Assembly (NCBI GenBank): GCA_003215775.1 | Contig: QCJW01000001.1 | Location: 114,988-178,987 of the forward strand | DNA from: Prochlorococcus sp. AG-409-G20 | GTDB taxonomy: Bacteria > Cyanobacteriota > Cyanobacteriia > PCC-6307 > Cyanobiaceae | DNA length: 64,000 bases | Direction: 5' to 3' | Part shown: one piece after another, positions 10,129 to 19,148 of the stretch | How positions within the stretch are numbered: position 1 is the stretch's first letter | Layout of the letters: each line of letters begins with the position of its first letter | Translations under genes and position numbers: made by a program | Notes under the pieces: model-generated | What the model saw: only the letters and a program-made list of their open reading frames with translations | What the model was told of the DNA's origin: nothing | Databases searched by the model: none

Positions 10129-10746
10129 TCAACTCATAAATTGATTAGAAGAAAGTAGCACATCTAACTTCTGCAAAAACAAAGAGAAAGCGACACCTCT
10201 ATGACTTAACTTTTGCTTCTGAACTGGATTCATCTCTGCATATGTCAAACTAGTACCTAAGACTTGAAAAATAGGATCATAGCCAAAACCCATTTTCCCT
10301 TTTTTCTCTTTAGTTATTAATCCTTTACAAATACCTTCAACTTGAATTAGTACCTTACCTGCTGGAGCAGCCAAGCATAGTGCTGATGTAAATATTGCTC
10401 GCCTATCTTGCACTAAAGATAATTCTTTAAGCAAGCGAGCAATGCGCTCATCATCATTTCGAGCATAACGTGCCGAATAGATACCTGGGGCACCGTTCAA
10501 GGCATTCACACTAAGTCCAGAATCATCTGCGAAGGCCCATTGATTAGTAAAGTTGGCAACTTCTGTTGCTTTTAATCGTGCATTCTCGCTAAAGGTTCTT
10601 CCTGTTTCGTTAATCTTGATAGTCTTTGGCTGACTAATAATATCAAAAATATCCTTTGGGAAAAGCTGAGTGAATTCCTTAATCTTTCCAATATTTTCAC
10701 TTGCTATAAAAAGAATTCTTTTATCCGAGTTCTGTATATTATTCAT
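10129..10746 (-). CDS. rdgB: dITP/XTP pyrophosphatase (RdgB/HAM1)
   Basis: This 205-residue nucleotide-pool sanitising enzyme removes ITP, dITP and XTP. It has the N-terminal ASENIGKIKEF substrate loop, FSENARLKA, the acidic catalytic segment FADDSGLSVNALNGAPGIYS (about 72-91) and GFGYDPIF near the C-terminus. Its start overlaps the stop of the upstream phosphohexomutase gene by four bases (ATGA), so the pair is one transcription unit. Confidence 0.95.
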   Translation of the reverse strand: MNNIQNSDKRILFIASENIGKIKEFTQLFPKDIFDIISQPKTIKINETGRTFSENARLKATEVANFTNQWAFADDSGLSVNALNGAPGIYSARYARNDDERIARLLKELSLVQDRRAIFTSALCLAAPAGKVLIQVEGICKGLITKEKKGKMGFGYDPIFQVLGTSLTYAEMNPVQKQKLSHRGVAFSLFLQKLDVLLSSNQFMS

Positions 10747-12215
10747 ACGTTCATTGCCAATTGCTTAGCCCAATTCAAATTTTCTTTAACTCTTTCTAGA
10801 TCTGGTGCCTCACAATAAATCCTCAACAATGGCTCAGTACCTGAAAACCTAAACATCAACCAATGTTTGTTAGCCAAGCGAAGCTTTACTCCGTCTGTTC
10901 GAATCACATCGACTACCTTTAATCCTGCAACATTAGTTGGAGGATTATCTATTAATAGTGATTCTAGTGTTCTACGAGCTTCCATATTAGCCAAGCGAAG
11001 ATCTATACGATCATAAAAACTATCGCCAAAAGGCTCTTTAATTCTTCGCAAACATTCTCCTAAAGGGAGAGCACTTACCTTTAAAGATTCCAAAACAAGC
11101 AGTGCGGTAAACAAAGCATCTCTTTCAGGCAAATGCATACCAAATCCAACACCTCCTGATTCTTCGCCACCAATAAGAACTTGCTCAGATAACATTTTAG
11201 ATGCAATATACTTAAATCCAACTGGCAACTCAACCAATTCTCTTCCCAACTTGCTTGTTAAGTCAGCCATCAAATCAGAGCAACTTACAGTTTTAACAAC
11301 AGTTCCTGGAAGATTACGAACTCGGACTAAATGATCTATCAATAAAGGCATTAAAAGTTGAGTACTGCAATAATTTCCATGTTCATCAATAGCAGCTATT
11401 CGATCACCATCTCCATCAAAGACTAATCCAATTGCTGGCATTCCATTCTCATTAGATAATTTAACTGCCGCTATTAACTCTTCAAGATATTTCTCTAACG
11501 GCTCAGGAGGGTTGCCACCAAACAAAACATCACGTCTGCTATGAATTTCATTCACTAATCCATTATTATTTTCTCCCAAAAGATCTTGAATACATCCAGC
11601 TGCAGATCCATACATTGAGTCAACAATAATTTTCAACCCAATATCTTTTAGACCTTTGACAAGAGAAGGCAAATCAAATTTACTCTGCAAACAATCCAAA
11701 TGCTCTTGTCGGCAATCAAATCTTTTAGTAACTCCCCCAACTGGATGATGAATCACGTTTAACGCAAGTCTCTTTTCTACAGCCTTTGTAAAAGTTTCAT
11801 CTACGGAACCTCCAAATGGTCCTTTGATTTTCAACCCGAGCCATTCTGGAGGGTTATGGCTTGCTGTAATAACTAATGCACCTAAAGCTTTCCTATTAAC
11901 AACTCCCCAGCTACAAGCAGGAGTAGGCACACATCCTTCAGCCATAAGAGGTTCCAAATTACAACCTCTTATGGCTGAAGCAACTGCTTCTGCCATCTCA
12001 GGAGCCAAAAAACGTCTATCAAATCCAATGATGACTTGATTACTATTAAGTTCTTTTGGTGCGCTGTATTCCAATTCCTGAGCAGCTGCAGCTGCTACTT
12101 TCAAAAGCCTCTCAATAGTGAAGTCAACTCCTAGGACACCTCGCCAACCATCAGTTCCAAAATGGATAGGACTTGGATCTAAAGAAAGCAAATCAGTAAC
12201 CATAAAAGACAACAA
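10743..12215 (-). CDS. Phosphoglucomutase/phosphomannomutase family protein
   Basis: This 490-residue alpha-D-phosphohexomutase has all four domain signatures: GTDGWRG near the N-terminus, the phosphoserine loop TASHNPPEWLG, the metal loop DGDGDR and the sugar loop GGEESGG. It ends with the phosphate-binding RFSGTEPLLRIY. It interconverts hexose 1- and 6-phosphates, but which sugar is preferred (glucose, mannose or glucosamine) is not resolved by these motifs. The start may be ATG at 12203 (MVTDLLSL) rather than the first codon. It is upstream of and overlaps rdgB. Confidence 0.93.
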   Translation of the reverse strand: MLSFMVTDLLSLDPSPIHFGTDGWRGVLGVDFTIERLLKVAAAAAQELEYSAPKELNSNQVIIGFDRRFLAPEMAEAVASAIRGCNLEPLMAEGCVPTPACSWGVVNRKALGALVITASHNPPEWLGLKIKGPFGGSVDETFTKAVEKRLALNVIHHPVGGVTKRFDCRQEHLDCLQSKFDLPSLVKGLKDIGLKIIVDSMYGSAAGCIQDLLGENNNGLVNEIHSRRDVLFGGNPPEPLEKYLEELIAAVKLSNENGMPAIGLVFDGDGDRIAAIDEHGNYCSTQLLMPLLIDHLVRVRNLPGTVVKTVSCSDLMADLTSKLGRELVELPVGFKYIASKMLSEQVLIGGEESGGVGFGMHLPERDALFTALLVLESLKVSALPLGECLRRIKEPFGDSFYDRIDLRLANMEARRTLESLLIDNPPTNVAGLKVVDVIRTDGVKLRLANKHWLMFRFSGTEPLLRIYCEAPDLERVKENLNWAKQLAMNV

Positions 12216-12255
12216 ATTGATGATTTCAATCTAAAAAAACGCCTAATCTCAACCT

Positions 12256-13716
12256 ATGGGGAAAATCCCACTCAACACTAATGTGATCTCGGATAGATTG
12301 CTGCGAAGTTGGCTTCGCTGCAAGAGAAAAGCCTGGCTCGATCGTTTTGGCAACTCCCAAGAAAAGCTTTGGAATGCCCATCGAGCACTTGAATTAGATC
12401 ATCAACATAAAAGTTTTTTAGATCTATTGCACTCAAAACCAGAAAAAGGTCTGAATGCTTGCATAAAAGGAAAAGAAGGAATAATTGGTTTGAGATTAAA
12501 AGGTTTTGGTCCTAAAGGTATCAAACTAGAAGCACACCCTCACCTTCTTCAAAAAACCGAAGGGCAAAGCAAATGGGGAGATTTTTCATACAGACCAGTC
12601 ATTGCTAAACAAGGGAAACGTCTAACTCGTGAACAAAAGCTCAATCTTTGTCTAAATGGCTTTTTGCTTGAACCATTTCTGGAGAACAAAGTTCCTTATG
12701 GCCTTGCTATCAGAAAGACAAATCAAGGCCTAGAAATTGAGCATGTTCAATTAAACAAGTTGCTGCAAAATCAATTAATTAATTCATTAGAAAACCTGAG
12801 CGAAGAATTAAAAAAAACTATTCCGCCTCCAATAACTTCTGACAGAAAAAAATGTACTCTTTGTTCCTGGAGAGGAGTCTGCAATGCAGAGGCAGCTGCT
12901 ATAGGGCACTTAAGTGAGGTAAATGGCATTGGAGCACGACGTCGCGAAATCCTTCAGAGTCTTGGGATAAATCTTTTAAAGGATCTAGCTGAGACTGAAC
13001 CCATTGATCTTGCAAGCAAACTTCACAAATTTGGCGAGCAACATGGAGAAATTGCATTTGAACTAGTAGCACAAGCAAAAGCTCAACTAAATGGCGATAT
13101 AGAAAGATTAAATCCAGATAAGATTTTGCCAGAGATCAATTTTGCCAAAGGAATCTTAATCTATGACATAGAATCAGATCCAGACGAGAGAAATGATTTT
13201 CTCCATGGATTAATGAGTTTGAAGCGAGAAGAGAATGGGTCATGGAATATCAAAAAGGGAAGATATCATCCAATACTTAATCTAGAAAAAAAAGACGAAT
13301 CTTATACATGGAAAAAATTAAAGATGAAGCTAGAGAAGTACCAAGACTGGCCAATACTCCACTATGGAGAGACAGAGATAATAACTATCTCTAGGATGGC
13401 TAAGAAAAACAATCTACCTGAAGAAGATATAAGTAAAATCTGCAATAGAATGATCGATATTCATTCTCGGACAAGAGAATATTGGAGGTTGCCAATCAAT
13501 AGTTATGGATTAAAATCTTTAGCCGGCTGGATTGGATTTAAATGGCATCAAGCTGGAGCAGATGGACCCAATGCCTTACTTTGGTGGAGACAATGGAAAC
13601 AAGTCAAAATAGAAGATAGAAAAAAGTCAACAAAGTTAAAATCAATATTTGAATACAATAAAGATGACTGCCTTGCAACATGGGCAGTAACAAATTGGCT
13701 CATGAGTAAAGGTTAA
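12256..13716 (+). CDS. TM0106-type RecB-like Fe-S nuclease plus RNase H-fold exonuclease domain
   Basis: This 486-residue two-domain protein resembles the TM0106 RecB family. The N-terminal half has a cysteine near its start (Cys22 in LRCKRKAWL) and a later CTLCSWRGVC cluster (Cys200, 203, 209). That is the four-cysteine Fe-S arrangement of Cas4/AddB-type nucleases. The C-terminal half looks like an RNase H-fold 3'-5' exonuclease, with IYDIESD (Asp304, Glu306) and a late YNKDDCLATW (Asp470/471). The PD-(D/E)xK lysine region near residues 109-118 (GDFSYRPVIAK) lacks an obvious acidic partner. Helix-hairpin-helix-like residues (VNGIGARRREIL) lie between the domains. Substrate and cellular role are unknown. 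Confidence 0.82.
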   Translation: MGKIPLNTNVISDRLLRSWLRCKRKAWLDRFGNSQEKLWNAHRALELDHQHKSFLDLLHSKPEKGLNACIKGKEGIIGLRLKGFGPKGIKLEAHPHLLQKTEGQSKWGDFSYRPVIAKQGKRLTREQKLNLCLNGFLLEPFLENKVPYGLAIRKTNQGLEIEHVQLNKLLQNQLINSLENLSEELKKTIPPPITSDRKKCTLCSWRGVCNAEAAAIGHLSEVNGIGARRREILQSLGINLLKDLAETEPIDLASKLHKFGEQHGEIAFELVAQAKAQLNGDIERLNPDKILPEINFAKGILIYDIESDPDERNDFLHGLMSLKREENGSWNIKKGRYHPILNLEKKDESYTWKKLKMKLEKYQDWPILHYGETEIITISRMAKKNNLPEEDISKICNRMIDIHSRTREYWRLPINSYGLKSLAGWIGFKWHQAGADGPNALLWWRQWKQVKIEDRKKSTKLKSIFEYNKDDCLATWAVTNWLMSKG

Positions 13717-13748
13717 TAGATCAAATCAACAGATATAAATCCACTACC

Positions 13749-14579
13749 TCACTTAGGAGGAAGAACCAAGTTCACTATAGAGAGAGAGTCTTTAAGAAGC
13801 AATTGTCCTTTTTCTAGGTAGTCTCTTTGAACAATTGCAAGCCCAATACTACCTAAATCTTTAGATAAAAATAAAGATGAAGTTACTACACCAGCTTTTA
13901 CTATTTCATTTTTTTTAGTAGAAAAATCAAACAAATAAGAGCCTTCCTCAACAAGTTGATCAGAGTTCCAGAATCTTATTTCTTGCCTCAAGAAAGTTGC
14001 CCTAGATAGCTTGGCAATTACCTCTTGTCCAACATAACAGCCTTTATCCAAATCAACTAGATTCATCAGTCCCAATTCAAGTGGATTAGCATCTAAATCA
14101 ACTTCGCCCTTCCCAATAGGCAAAGCTTTTTTAAGCCTCCAGATCTCCACTTCTCTCTTACTAGCTATTTTCATTTTTCGAGGATCATCAAATAATTCAT
14201 GATAAAAAGGACTGAAAAAGATTTGACATTCTATATCAATACTTTCTTTAGAAATTATCTCCAATCTTCTAATCTTATCTCGTCTCAGGCTATCTATTCT
14301 ATCTGCAGGAAAAATCCTTTCTTCAAAGTCATTATATACATCCTCTAAAGAGCCACTTAATACCACCACATCTGCCCCGTTAGAATTAAATCTTATCTCC
14401 AAAATAGACTTAAGCTTCCCAAGTACATTCAATCTACAAGTTCTAATCACTAAACCTTCTTTAACATCAATAAGATTACTTGTAACTTGTCCATTTAAGA
14501 AATTTCTTACACCTTTTCCATCAATTCTCAAGGAAGGCCAATCTTCTTCCCAAACCAAAGTCTTTGAAGTACTCATCAT
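13749..14579 (-). CDS. ygfZ: YgfZ/GcvT-like folate-binding protein
   Basis: This 276-residue protein carries the YgfZ signature [12 protein letters not shown] (about residues 177-188) in a GcvT-like fold. YgfZ uses tetrahydrofolate and its signature cysteine to help repair or mature certain Fe-S proteins, including tRNA-modifying enzymes. Sequence outside the signature is divergent, as expected for the family. Its start overlaps the pyrE stop by four bases, so it is translated from the pyrE transcript. Confidence 0.9.
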   Translation of the reverse strand: MMSTSKTLVWEEDWPSLRIDGKGVRNFLNGQVTSNLIDVKEGLVIRTCRLNVLGKLKSILEIRFNSNGADVVVLSGSLEDVYNDFEERIFPADRIDSLRRDKIRRLEIISKESIDIECQIFFSPFYHELFDDPRKMKIASKREVEIWRLKKALPIGKGEVDLDANPLELGLMNLVDLDKGCYVGQEVIAKLSRATFLRQEIRFWNSDQLVEEGSYLFDFSTKKNEIVKAGVVTSSLFLSKDLGSIGLAIVQRDYLEKGQLLLKDSLSIVNLVLPPK

Positions 14580-15154
14580 AAATCCTGCTTTGATCTATTG
14601 GCGATTTCATTCAAAACAAAGAGGCTTACTAGCTCTATTTTATCTTCCTTCATTGCCAAACTTCCACCTTCTTCTCGATCAACAATTGCAATTACTTTAT
14701 TAACTTGATAGCCAATATCTCTAAGTTGTTTCACAGCCTTTAGTGACGATGCCCCAGAAGTTACGACATCTTCCAAAACGGTTACTAAAGCTCCTTGAGG
14801 AGGGAGTGGCCCTTCGAGCCATTTACCCATTCCATAGCCTTTAGGCTCTTTCCTTACAATCAGTGCATTTAAAGAGCGTGAATAATTCACTGCAGTCATT
14901 ACAACACCACTCACCAAAGGATCGGCTCCAAGGGTCAACCCTGCCACAGCTAATGATTCTGGCTCCACATGATCTAACAAGGCCTCACTGATCAGACGAA
15001 GACCATACCCATTTAACGAAACCGGCTTGCAATTGACATAATGATTGCTCTTACGGCCTGATGAAAGGGTGAACTCTCCACTTCTATAGGCATCTCGAGC
15101 CAATAGAGTCAGAAGTTTTTCTCGATTTACTTGTCTATCCATGAAATCATTCAT
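14576..15154 (-). CDS. pyrE: Orotate phosphoribosyltransferase
   Basis: This 192-residue enzyme joins orotate to PRPP in pyrimidine synthesis. The PRPP-binding motif [16 protein letters not shown] is clear (about 126-141), and the catalytic loop [16 protein letters not shown] lies before it. It is encoded first in a two-gene unit with ygfZ. Its 113-base upstream gap runs to the tRNA on the other strand. Confidence 0.95.
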   Translation of the reverse strand: MNDFMDRQVNREKLLTLLARDAYRSGEFTLSSGRKSNHYVNCKPVSLNGYGLRLISEALLDHVEPESLAVAGLTLGADPLVSGVVMTAVNYSRSLNALIVRKEPKGYGMGKWLEGPLPPQGALVTVLEDVVTSGASSLKAVKQLRDIGYQVNKVIAIVDREEGGSLAMKEDKIELVSLFVLNEIANRSKQDL

Positions 15155-15267
15155 TCATTGCGACAATTGCATCATGGATTCATTCCCTTCATATCGCCAA
15201 TAGGATTTATTTATTATTCCTGTCAGAACCTTTATTATCATCAAAATGTTTTTAGTCTCTTTAGGAA

Positions 15268-15340
15268 GGGGGTCTAGCAATCTGGTGAATGCACCGAACT
15301 CATAATTCGGCTAAGGCGAGTTCGATCCTCGCGACCCCCA
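15268..15340 (+). tRNA. tRNA with CAT anticodon (Met elongator, or Ile2)
   Basis: A full 73-base cloverleaf is visible. The acceptor stem GGGGGTC pairs with GACCCCC, with discriminator A. The anticodon arm is CCGAA-CTCATAA-TTCGG and the T arm is GCGAG-TTCGATC-CTCGC. The anticodon is CAT. It is not an initiator, because its first acceptor pair is matched and the three G:C anticodon-stem pairs are absent. CAT tRNAs may be elongator Met or the AUA-reading Ile2 in which TilS makes lysidine. The anticodon stem-loop resembles plastid Ile2 as much as Met, so I leave that open. CCA is not encoded. Confidence 0.93.
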
Positions 15341-15353
15341 TTAAAAACAATCA

Positions 15354-16643
15354 ATGCGACTGATCATTCTAGGAATGTTGCTTATTCTTCCAGCTTTCTT
15401 TGCAGCTGGAGAAGTAGCTCTACTAAGACTAAGGCCAAGCAGAGTGCAGCACTTAGTCGAGGAAGGTAAATCAGGAGCACAAGCAATTCACAGGCTTCAA
15501 AGACGCCTCAGAAGCTCATTAATCGTTTCACAATTAGGAGGGACTATTTCGTTAGTAGCCTTAGGATGGATAGGCAGAGGAATAAGTAATACCTGGTGGC
15601 AAAAAAACTCTGGTTCTATTCAAATCATTGATATAACTGTTTTTCTTTTAATTGTTTTACTAGCAACACTTCTTTCTGGCCTACTGCCAAAAGCCTTGGT
15701 CCTCAGTCAACCAGAGGCTGCTGCACTTCGATTAGCACCACTACTTGAAGTTGTAATGAAAACCCTTTCACCCCTACTTAAAGTTTTTGAATCAATCGCA
15801 TCCTTTTTGCTTCGTTTAATTGGACTAAATGCAAAATGGGATTCTCTAGTTCCAGCCCTTTCAGCTGGAGAGTTAGAAGCACTAATTGAATCAGGAGGCG
15901 TAACGGGTCTCAAACCTGCTGAAAGAAACATTTTAGAAGGAGTGTTCGCACTAAGAGATACCCAAGTAAGAGAAGTCATGGTCCCACGCTCAGGAATGGT
16001 CACTTTGCCTATAGAAGTCCGCTTTTCTGAATTAATGAAAGAAGTTCACCAAACCCAACATGCAAGGTTCTTAGTAATAGGAGAATCCCTTGATGATGTA
16101 AAAGGTGTGCTTGATCTAAGACAACTTGCAGAAGCTATATCCAATGGAACAATGAAAGCAAATACACCTTTAAAACCTTTCATTCAGCCTGCAAGAATGG
16201 TTTTAGAAACCAGTACATTAGCTGAACTCTTACCAATAATCAGAAATGGCGAGCCTCTTCTAGTTGTTGTAGATGAGCACGGAGGGACTGAAGGTTTAGT
16301 TACTGCAGCAGATTTAACAGGGGAAATCGTTGGCGATGAAATCCCATCAGGAAGTTTAGAACCAGAATCACAAGAAATCGAAGGTCATCCTGGACAGTGG
16401 CTTATTGCTGGTGATTTTGAAATTATCGAACTAAATAGACAAATGACCTTAAACCTTCCAGAAGCTGATGATCACCATACAATTGCAGGCTTTGTCCTCG
16501 AAAAGCTCCAACACGTGCCAGAAGTCGGTGAAGTTCTAACTCACAAAAACATCACAATCGAAATCACTGACATGAAAGGTCCCCGTATCAAACGGGTCAA
16601 ACTGTCCCTAAAACAAAAGAAAAATCAGGGGGGGGGGCAGTGA
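15354..16643 (+). CDS. CorC/HlyC (CNNM) family membrane protein with CBS domains
   Basis: This 429-residue protein starts 13 bases after the tRNA. The N-terminal DUF21/CNNM domain (about 1-165) has several membrane segments (for example LIILGMLLILPAFFAAGEVA). Then come the linker REVMVPRSGMV, a CBS pair (about 200-325) with VVVDEHGGTEGLVTAADL, and a C-terminal CorC/HlyC transporter-associated domain ending near IKRVKLSLKQ. Family members are linked to Mg/Co efflux or homeostasis; older 'hemolysin' labels are historical. The last codons lie in a run of ten G (16628-16637), so the C-terminus depends on exact homopolymer length. Confidence 0.88.
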   Translation: MRLIILGMLLILPAFFAAGEVALLRLRPSRVQHLVEEGKSGAQAIHRLQRRLRSSLIVSQLGGTISLVALGWIGRGISNTWWQKNSGSIQIIDITVFLLIVLLATLLSGLLPKALVLSQPEAAALRLAPLLEVVMKTLSPLLKVFESIASFLLRLIGLNAKWDSLVPALSAGELEALIESGGVTGLKPAERNILEGVFALRDTQVREVMVPRSGMVTLPIEVRFSELMKEVHQTQHARFLVIGESLDDVKGVLDLRQLAEAISNGTMKANTPLKPFIQPARMVLETSTLAELLPIIRNGEPLLVVVDEHGGTEGLVTAADLTGEIVGDEIPSGSLEPESQEIEGHPGQWLIAGDFEIIELNRQMTLNLPEADDHHTIAGFVLEKLQHVPEVGEVLTHKNITIEITDMKGPRIKRVKLSLKQKKNQGGGQ

Positions 16644-16680
16644 TAGTTGATAATCACTATGTTTGCTTAAATTCATTCCA

Positions 16681-17685
16681 ATGGTAACCACAATGGTTCC
16701 GGTCAAAGTTGGAGTGATAGGTATAGGCAATATGGGATGGCATCATGCCAGGGTATTAAGCCTTCTCAAAGATGCTGAACTCATTGGGGTTGCAGATCCA
16801 GATCCTGAGAGAGGGAAATTAGCGACAGAACAATTTAATTGTTGCTGGTTTGAAGATTATCAAAGTTTATTTCAAGAAGTAGAAGCAGTTTGTATAGCAG
16901 TCCCAACACTTTTGCATCATCAGGTAGGTCTTCACTGCCTAGAAGCAGGTCTTCATGTCTTAATCGAAAAGCCCATTGCAGCTTCTCAAGATGAAGCATC
17001 GTCTCTTATAAATGCCGCAAAGAAAGCCAAGCGATTACTCCAAGTAGGCCACATAGAAAGGTTCAATCCAGCATTTCGTGAATTAATCAAAGTAGTTGCG
17101 AATGAAGAAGTTGTTGTACTTGAAGCTCGAAGACACAGTCCTCATGCTGATCGAGCAAATGATGTATCTGTTGTTCTGGATTTAATGATTCATGATCTGG
17201 ACTTGGTTTTGGAATTAGCTCAAGCACCAGTAGTAAAGCTTGCCGCGGTAGGTGGAAGGAGTGGAGATGGCCCTATTGATTATGTAAATGCAACGCTTGG
17301 ATTTAATAACGGAGTAATTGCAAGTCTCACTGCAAGCAAAATGAGTCATCGCAAAATTCGCAGTCTTAGTGCTCATTGCAGAGAGAGCCTTGTTGAAACT
17401 GATTTCCTAAACCACAACCTTCATATCCATAGACGAGCTCATGAATGGTATTCAGCAGACCATGGAGAATTGTTATATAGGCATGACGGATTCATCGAAG
17501 AAGTCAGTACAACGTCAATAGAGCCCCTATACGCTGAACTTGAACATTTTCTTAGATGTGTTCGAGGTCTAGAGAAATCTGCTGTAGATGGGAAGCAAGC
17601 TTCAAGAGCACTACAATTGGCAGACTTAATTGAGCACGCAGTAGAAAATCCAGGCATGGGATTATCCCTTCCTGAGAAAATATAG
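16681..17685 (+). CDS. Gfo/Idh/MocA family NAD(P)-dependent oxidoreductase
   Basis: This is a dehydrogenase of about 334 residues with an N-terminal Rossmann motif VGVIGIGNMGWHHA and the family signature EKPIAASQDEA (about 94-104). A substrate-site lysine and histidine lie in the following HIERFNPAFREL and DLMIHDLDLVL segments. Members oxidise or reduce diverse sugars and related alcohols; this one's substrate is not clear. Starts are uncertain: ATG at 16681 or ATG at 16693 (MVPVKVGV) both leave the Rossmann fold complete. A TTG at 16663 is less likely. Confidence 0.87.
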   Translation: MVTTMVPVKVGVIGIGNMGWHHARVLSLLKDAELIGVADPDPERGKLATEQFNCCWFEDYQSLFQEVEAVCIAVPTLLHHQVGLHCLEAGLHVLIEKPIAASQDEASSLINAAKKAKRLLQVGHIERFNPAFRELIKVVANEEVVVLEARRHSPHADRANDVSVVLDLMIHDLDLVLELAQAPVVKLAAVGGRSGDGPIDYVNATLGFNNGVIASLTASKMSHRKIRSLSAHCRESLVETDFLNHNLHIHRRAHEWYSADHGELLYRHDGFIEEVSTTSIEPLYAELEHFLRCVRGLEKSAVDGKQASRALQLADLIEHAVENPGMGLSLPEKI

Positions 17686-17690
17686 AAATT

Positions 17691-17717
17691 TAGACCTTCT
17701 AGGAAGAAGAAGGTCTA
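17691..17717. terminator. Inverted-repeat hairpin downstream of the Gfo/Idh gene
   Basis: A perfect 10-base inverted repeat (TAGACCTTCT with AGAAGGTCTA, loop AGGAAGA) begins 6 bases after the oxidoreductase stop. It could act as a 3' end structure in either direction between this gene and psbK, which converge. There is no T-run directly after it, so simple intrinsic termination is not certain. Confidence 0.5.
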
Positions 17718-17734
17718 AGCAAAGTTTGATTAAT

Positions 17735-17758
17735 TTTCGAGACCGGAGGGTCTCAAAA
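17735..17758. terminator. Second hairpin between Gfo/Idh and psbK
   Basis: GAGACC and GGTCTC (17739-17754) form a 6-bp stem with a GGAG loop, flanked by TTTTC on the left and AAAAA on the right that can extend the stem. It lies about 20 bases beyond the psbK stop, so it may end the psbK transcript. A classical T-tract after the stem is missing on both strands. Confidence 0.45.
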
Positions 17759-17775
17759 ATTGCTAGCTAGTTGTT

Positions 17776-17919
17776 TTAACGGAAACCAACTGCTGCCTGC
17801 CATACAAAAACAAGCAGAAAAAGAAAAATGGGAATCAGTGGGAGTACGTCTACTGTTGGAGCAAAGGCCTGATAGGCCTTAGGCAGTTCAGCTAGCAGGT
17901 CAAGAGTCAAAGCTGACAT
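17776..17919 (-). CDS. psbK: Photosystem II reaction center protein K
   Basis: I translated this 47-residue gene directly from the minus strand. It has a short N-terminal part, then [19 protein letters not shown], and one membrane helix ending [11 protein letters not shown], which is the conserved PsbK C-terminus. PsbK is a single-span subunit of the PSII core near CP43. The N-terminal [11 protein letters not shown] stretch corresponds to the cleaved presequence in other PsbK proteins. It lies 34 bases after the tgt stop region in divergent/tandem spacing, on the same strand and downstream-first relative to tgt's 3' end. Confidence 0.95.
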   Translation of the reverse strand: MSALTLDLLAELPKAYQAFAPTVDVLPLIPIFLFLLVFVWQAAVGFR

Positions 17920-17953
17920 TCCTTAAAAAATCATCGTTAACGATTCCATGACG

Positions 17954-19078
17954 CTACCACGTGTGGCGAGCTGAAGAGTCTTTTTCCCATGGAGCGAAAT
18001 CCTCTGAAAAACATCCATCCCGAATTGCGTACCTCATCGCATTAGAAAAACGGATCAAATTTGAGATATTGTGAATGCTTAAAAGTGTTAATCCAAGCAA
18101 TTCTTCACTACGGATTAAGTGATGCAAGTAAGACCTGCTGTGACTAGAGCAAGTCTCACAAATACAAGTGGGATCTAAAGGAGAGTGGTCATTACGAAAA
18201 GAGGCATTTCTCAAATTCCACCTTTCATCCCTTACTAAAGCTGTTCCATGACGGCCAAGACGAGTAGGAATGACGCAATCAAAAAGATCAATCCCATTAG
18301 CCACCGCAATAGCCATTTCCCTGAGAGTACCTATCCCCATTAAATATTTCGGCAAATGAGTTGGGAGGAAAGGACTTACGTACCTAACAATTTCATGTAT
18401 CTGCTCTACTGGCTCACCAACACTTACACCACCTATTGCAATACCTGGCAAATCAAAACTAGAGACAATCTTCGCACTTTCCTTCCTTAAATGAGGGAAA
18501 CATCCTCCTTGAACAATGCCGAAAAGTGCTTGATTTTCTTTCTTATGAGCCTCAACACATTTTTGAAGCCAATAATGAGTTCTATTAGAAGCCTCTTGCA
18601 CCTCTAATTCAGTTGAAGGGTATGGGGGGCACTGATCAAAAGCCATTGCAATATCACTACCAAGCGCCATCTGGATTTCAATAGCTCTCTCTGGAGTTAA
18701 TAGAATTTTGCTTCCATTACGAGGGTTTCTAAAAGAAACTCCCTGATCATCAATACTATTTAATTTGGAAAGACTAAAAACTTGAAATCCACCCGAATCA
18801 GTCAAGATTGGACTCTTCCATCCCATAAAACCATGAAGGCCACCTGCACCTTCTACAACTCTCTCCCCTGGCTGTAAAAGCAAGTGAAACGTATTAGCCA
18901 AAATCATCTCAGCTCCTGTATTAGCAAGCTGACTAGAGGAAACTCCTTTAACTGATCCAAGAGTCCCAACTGGCATAAATTTGGGAGTGGAAACAGAGCC
19001 ATGAGGCGTCATTAAACTTCCAACCCTTGCTTGGGTACGAGAGCAATATGAATGGACTTGAAACTCAAACACAAGCAA
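17954..19078 (-). CDS. tgt: tRNA-guanine transglycosylase
   Basis: This 374-residue enzyme exchanges guanine 34 for a queuine precursor in tRNAs with GUN anticodons. The nucleobase site [10 protein letters not shown] (about 93-102), the RNA-binding [20 protein letters not shown] and the zinc site CICETC plus a later His (HHLIR) are all present. Length and order are standard. psbK lies just downstream on the same strand, so readthrough into psbK is possible. Confidence 0.96.
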   Translation of the reverse strand: MLVFEFQVHSYCSRTQARVGSLMTPHGSVSTPKFMPVGTLGSVKGVSSSQLANTGAEMILANTFHLLLQPGERVVEGAGGLHGFMGWKSPILTDSGGFQVFSLSKLNSIDDQGVSFRNPRNGSKILLTPERAIEIQMALGSDIAMAFDQCPPYPSTELEVQEASNRTHYWLQKCVEAHKKENQALFGIVQGGCFPHLRKESAKIVSSFDLPGIAIGGVSVGEPVEQIHEIVRYVSPFLPTHLPKYLMGIGTLREMAIAVANGIDLFDCVIPTRLGRHGTALVRDERWNLRNASFRNDHSPLDPTCICETCSSHSRSYLHHLIRSEELLGLTLLSIHNISNLIRFSNAMRYAIRDGCFSEDFAPWEKDSSARHTW

Positions 19079-19148
19079 ATTTGCGAATATGCCTTAATAG
19101 AGAAAGGACTAAATCAATACAAAAACATTACTTTGTAGTAACACTAAA

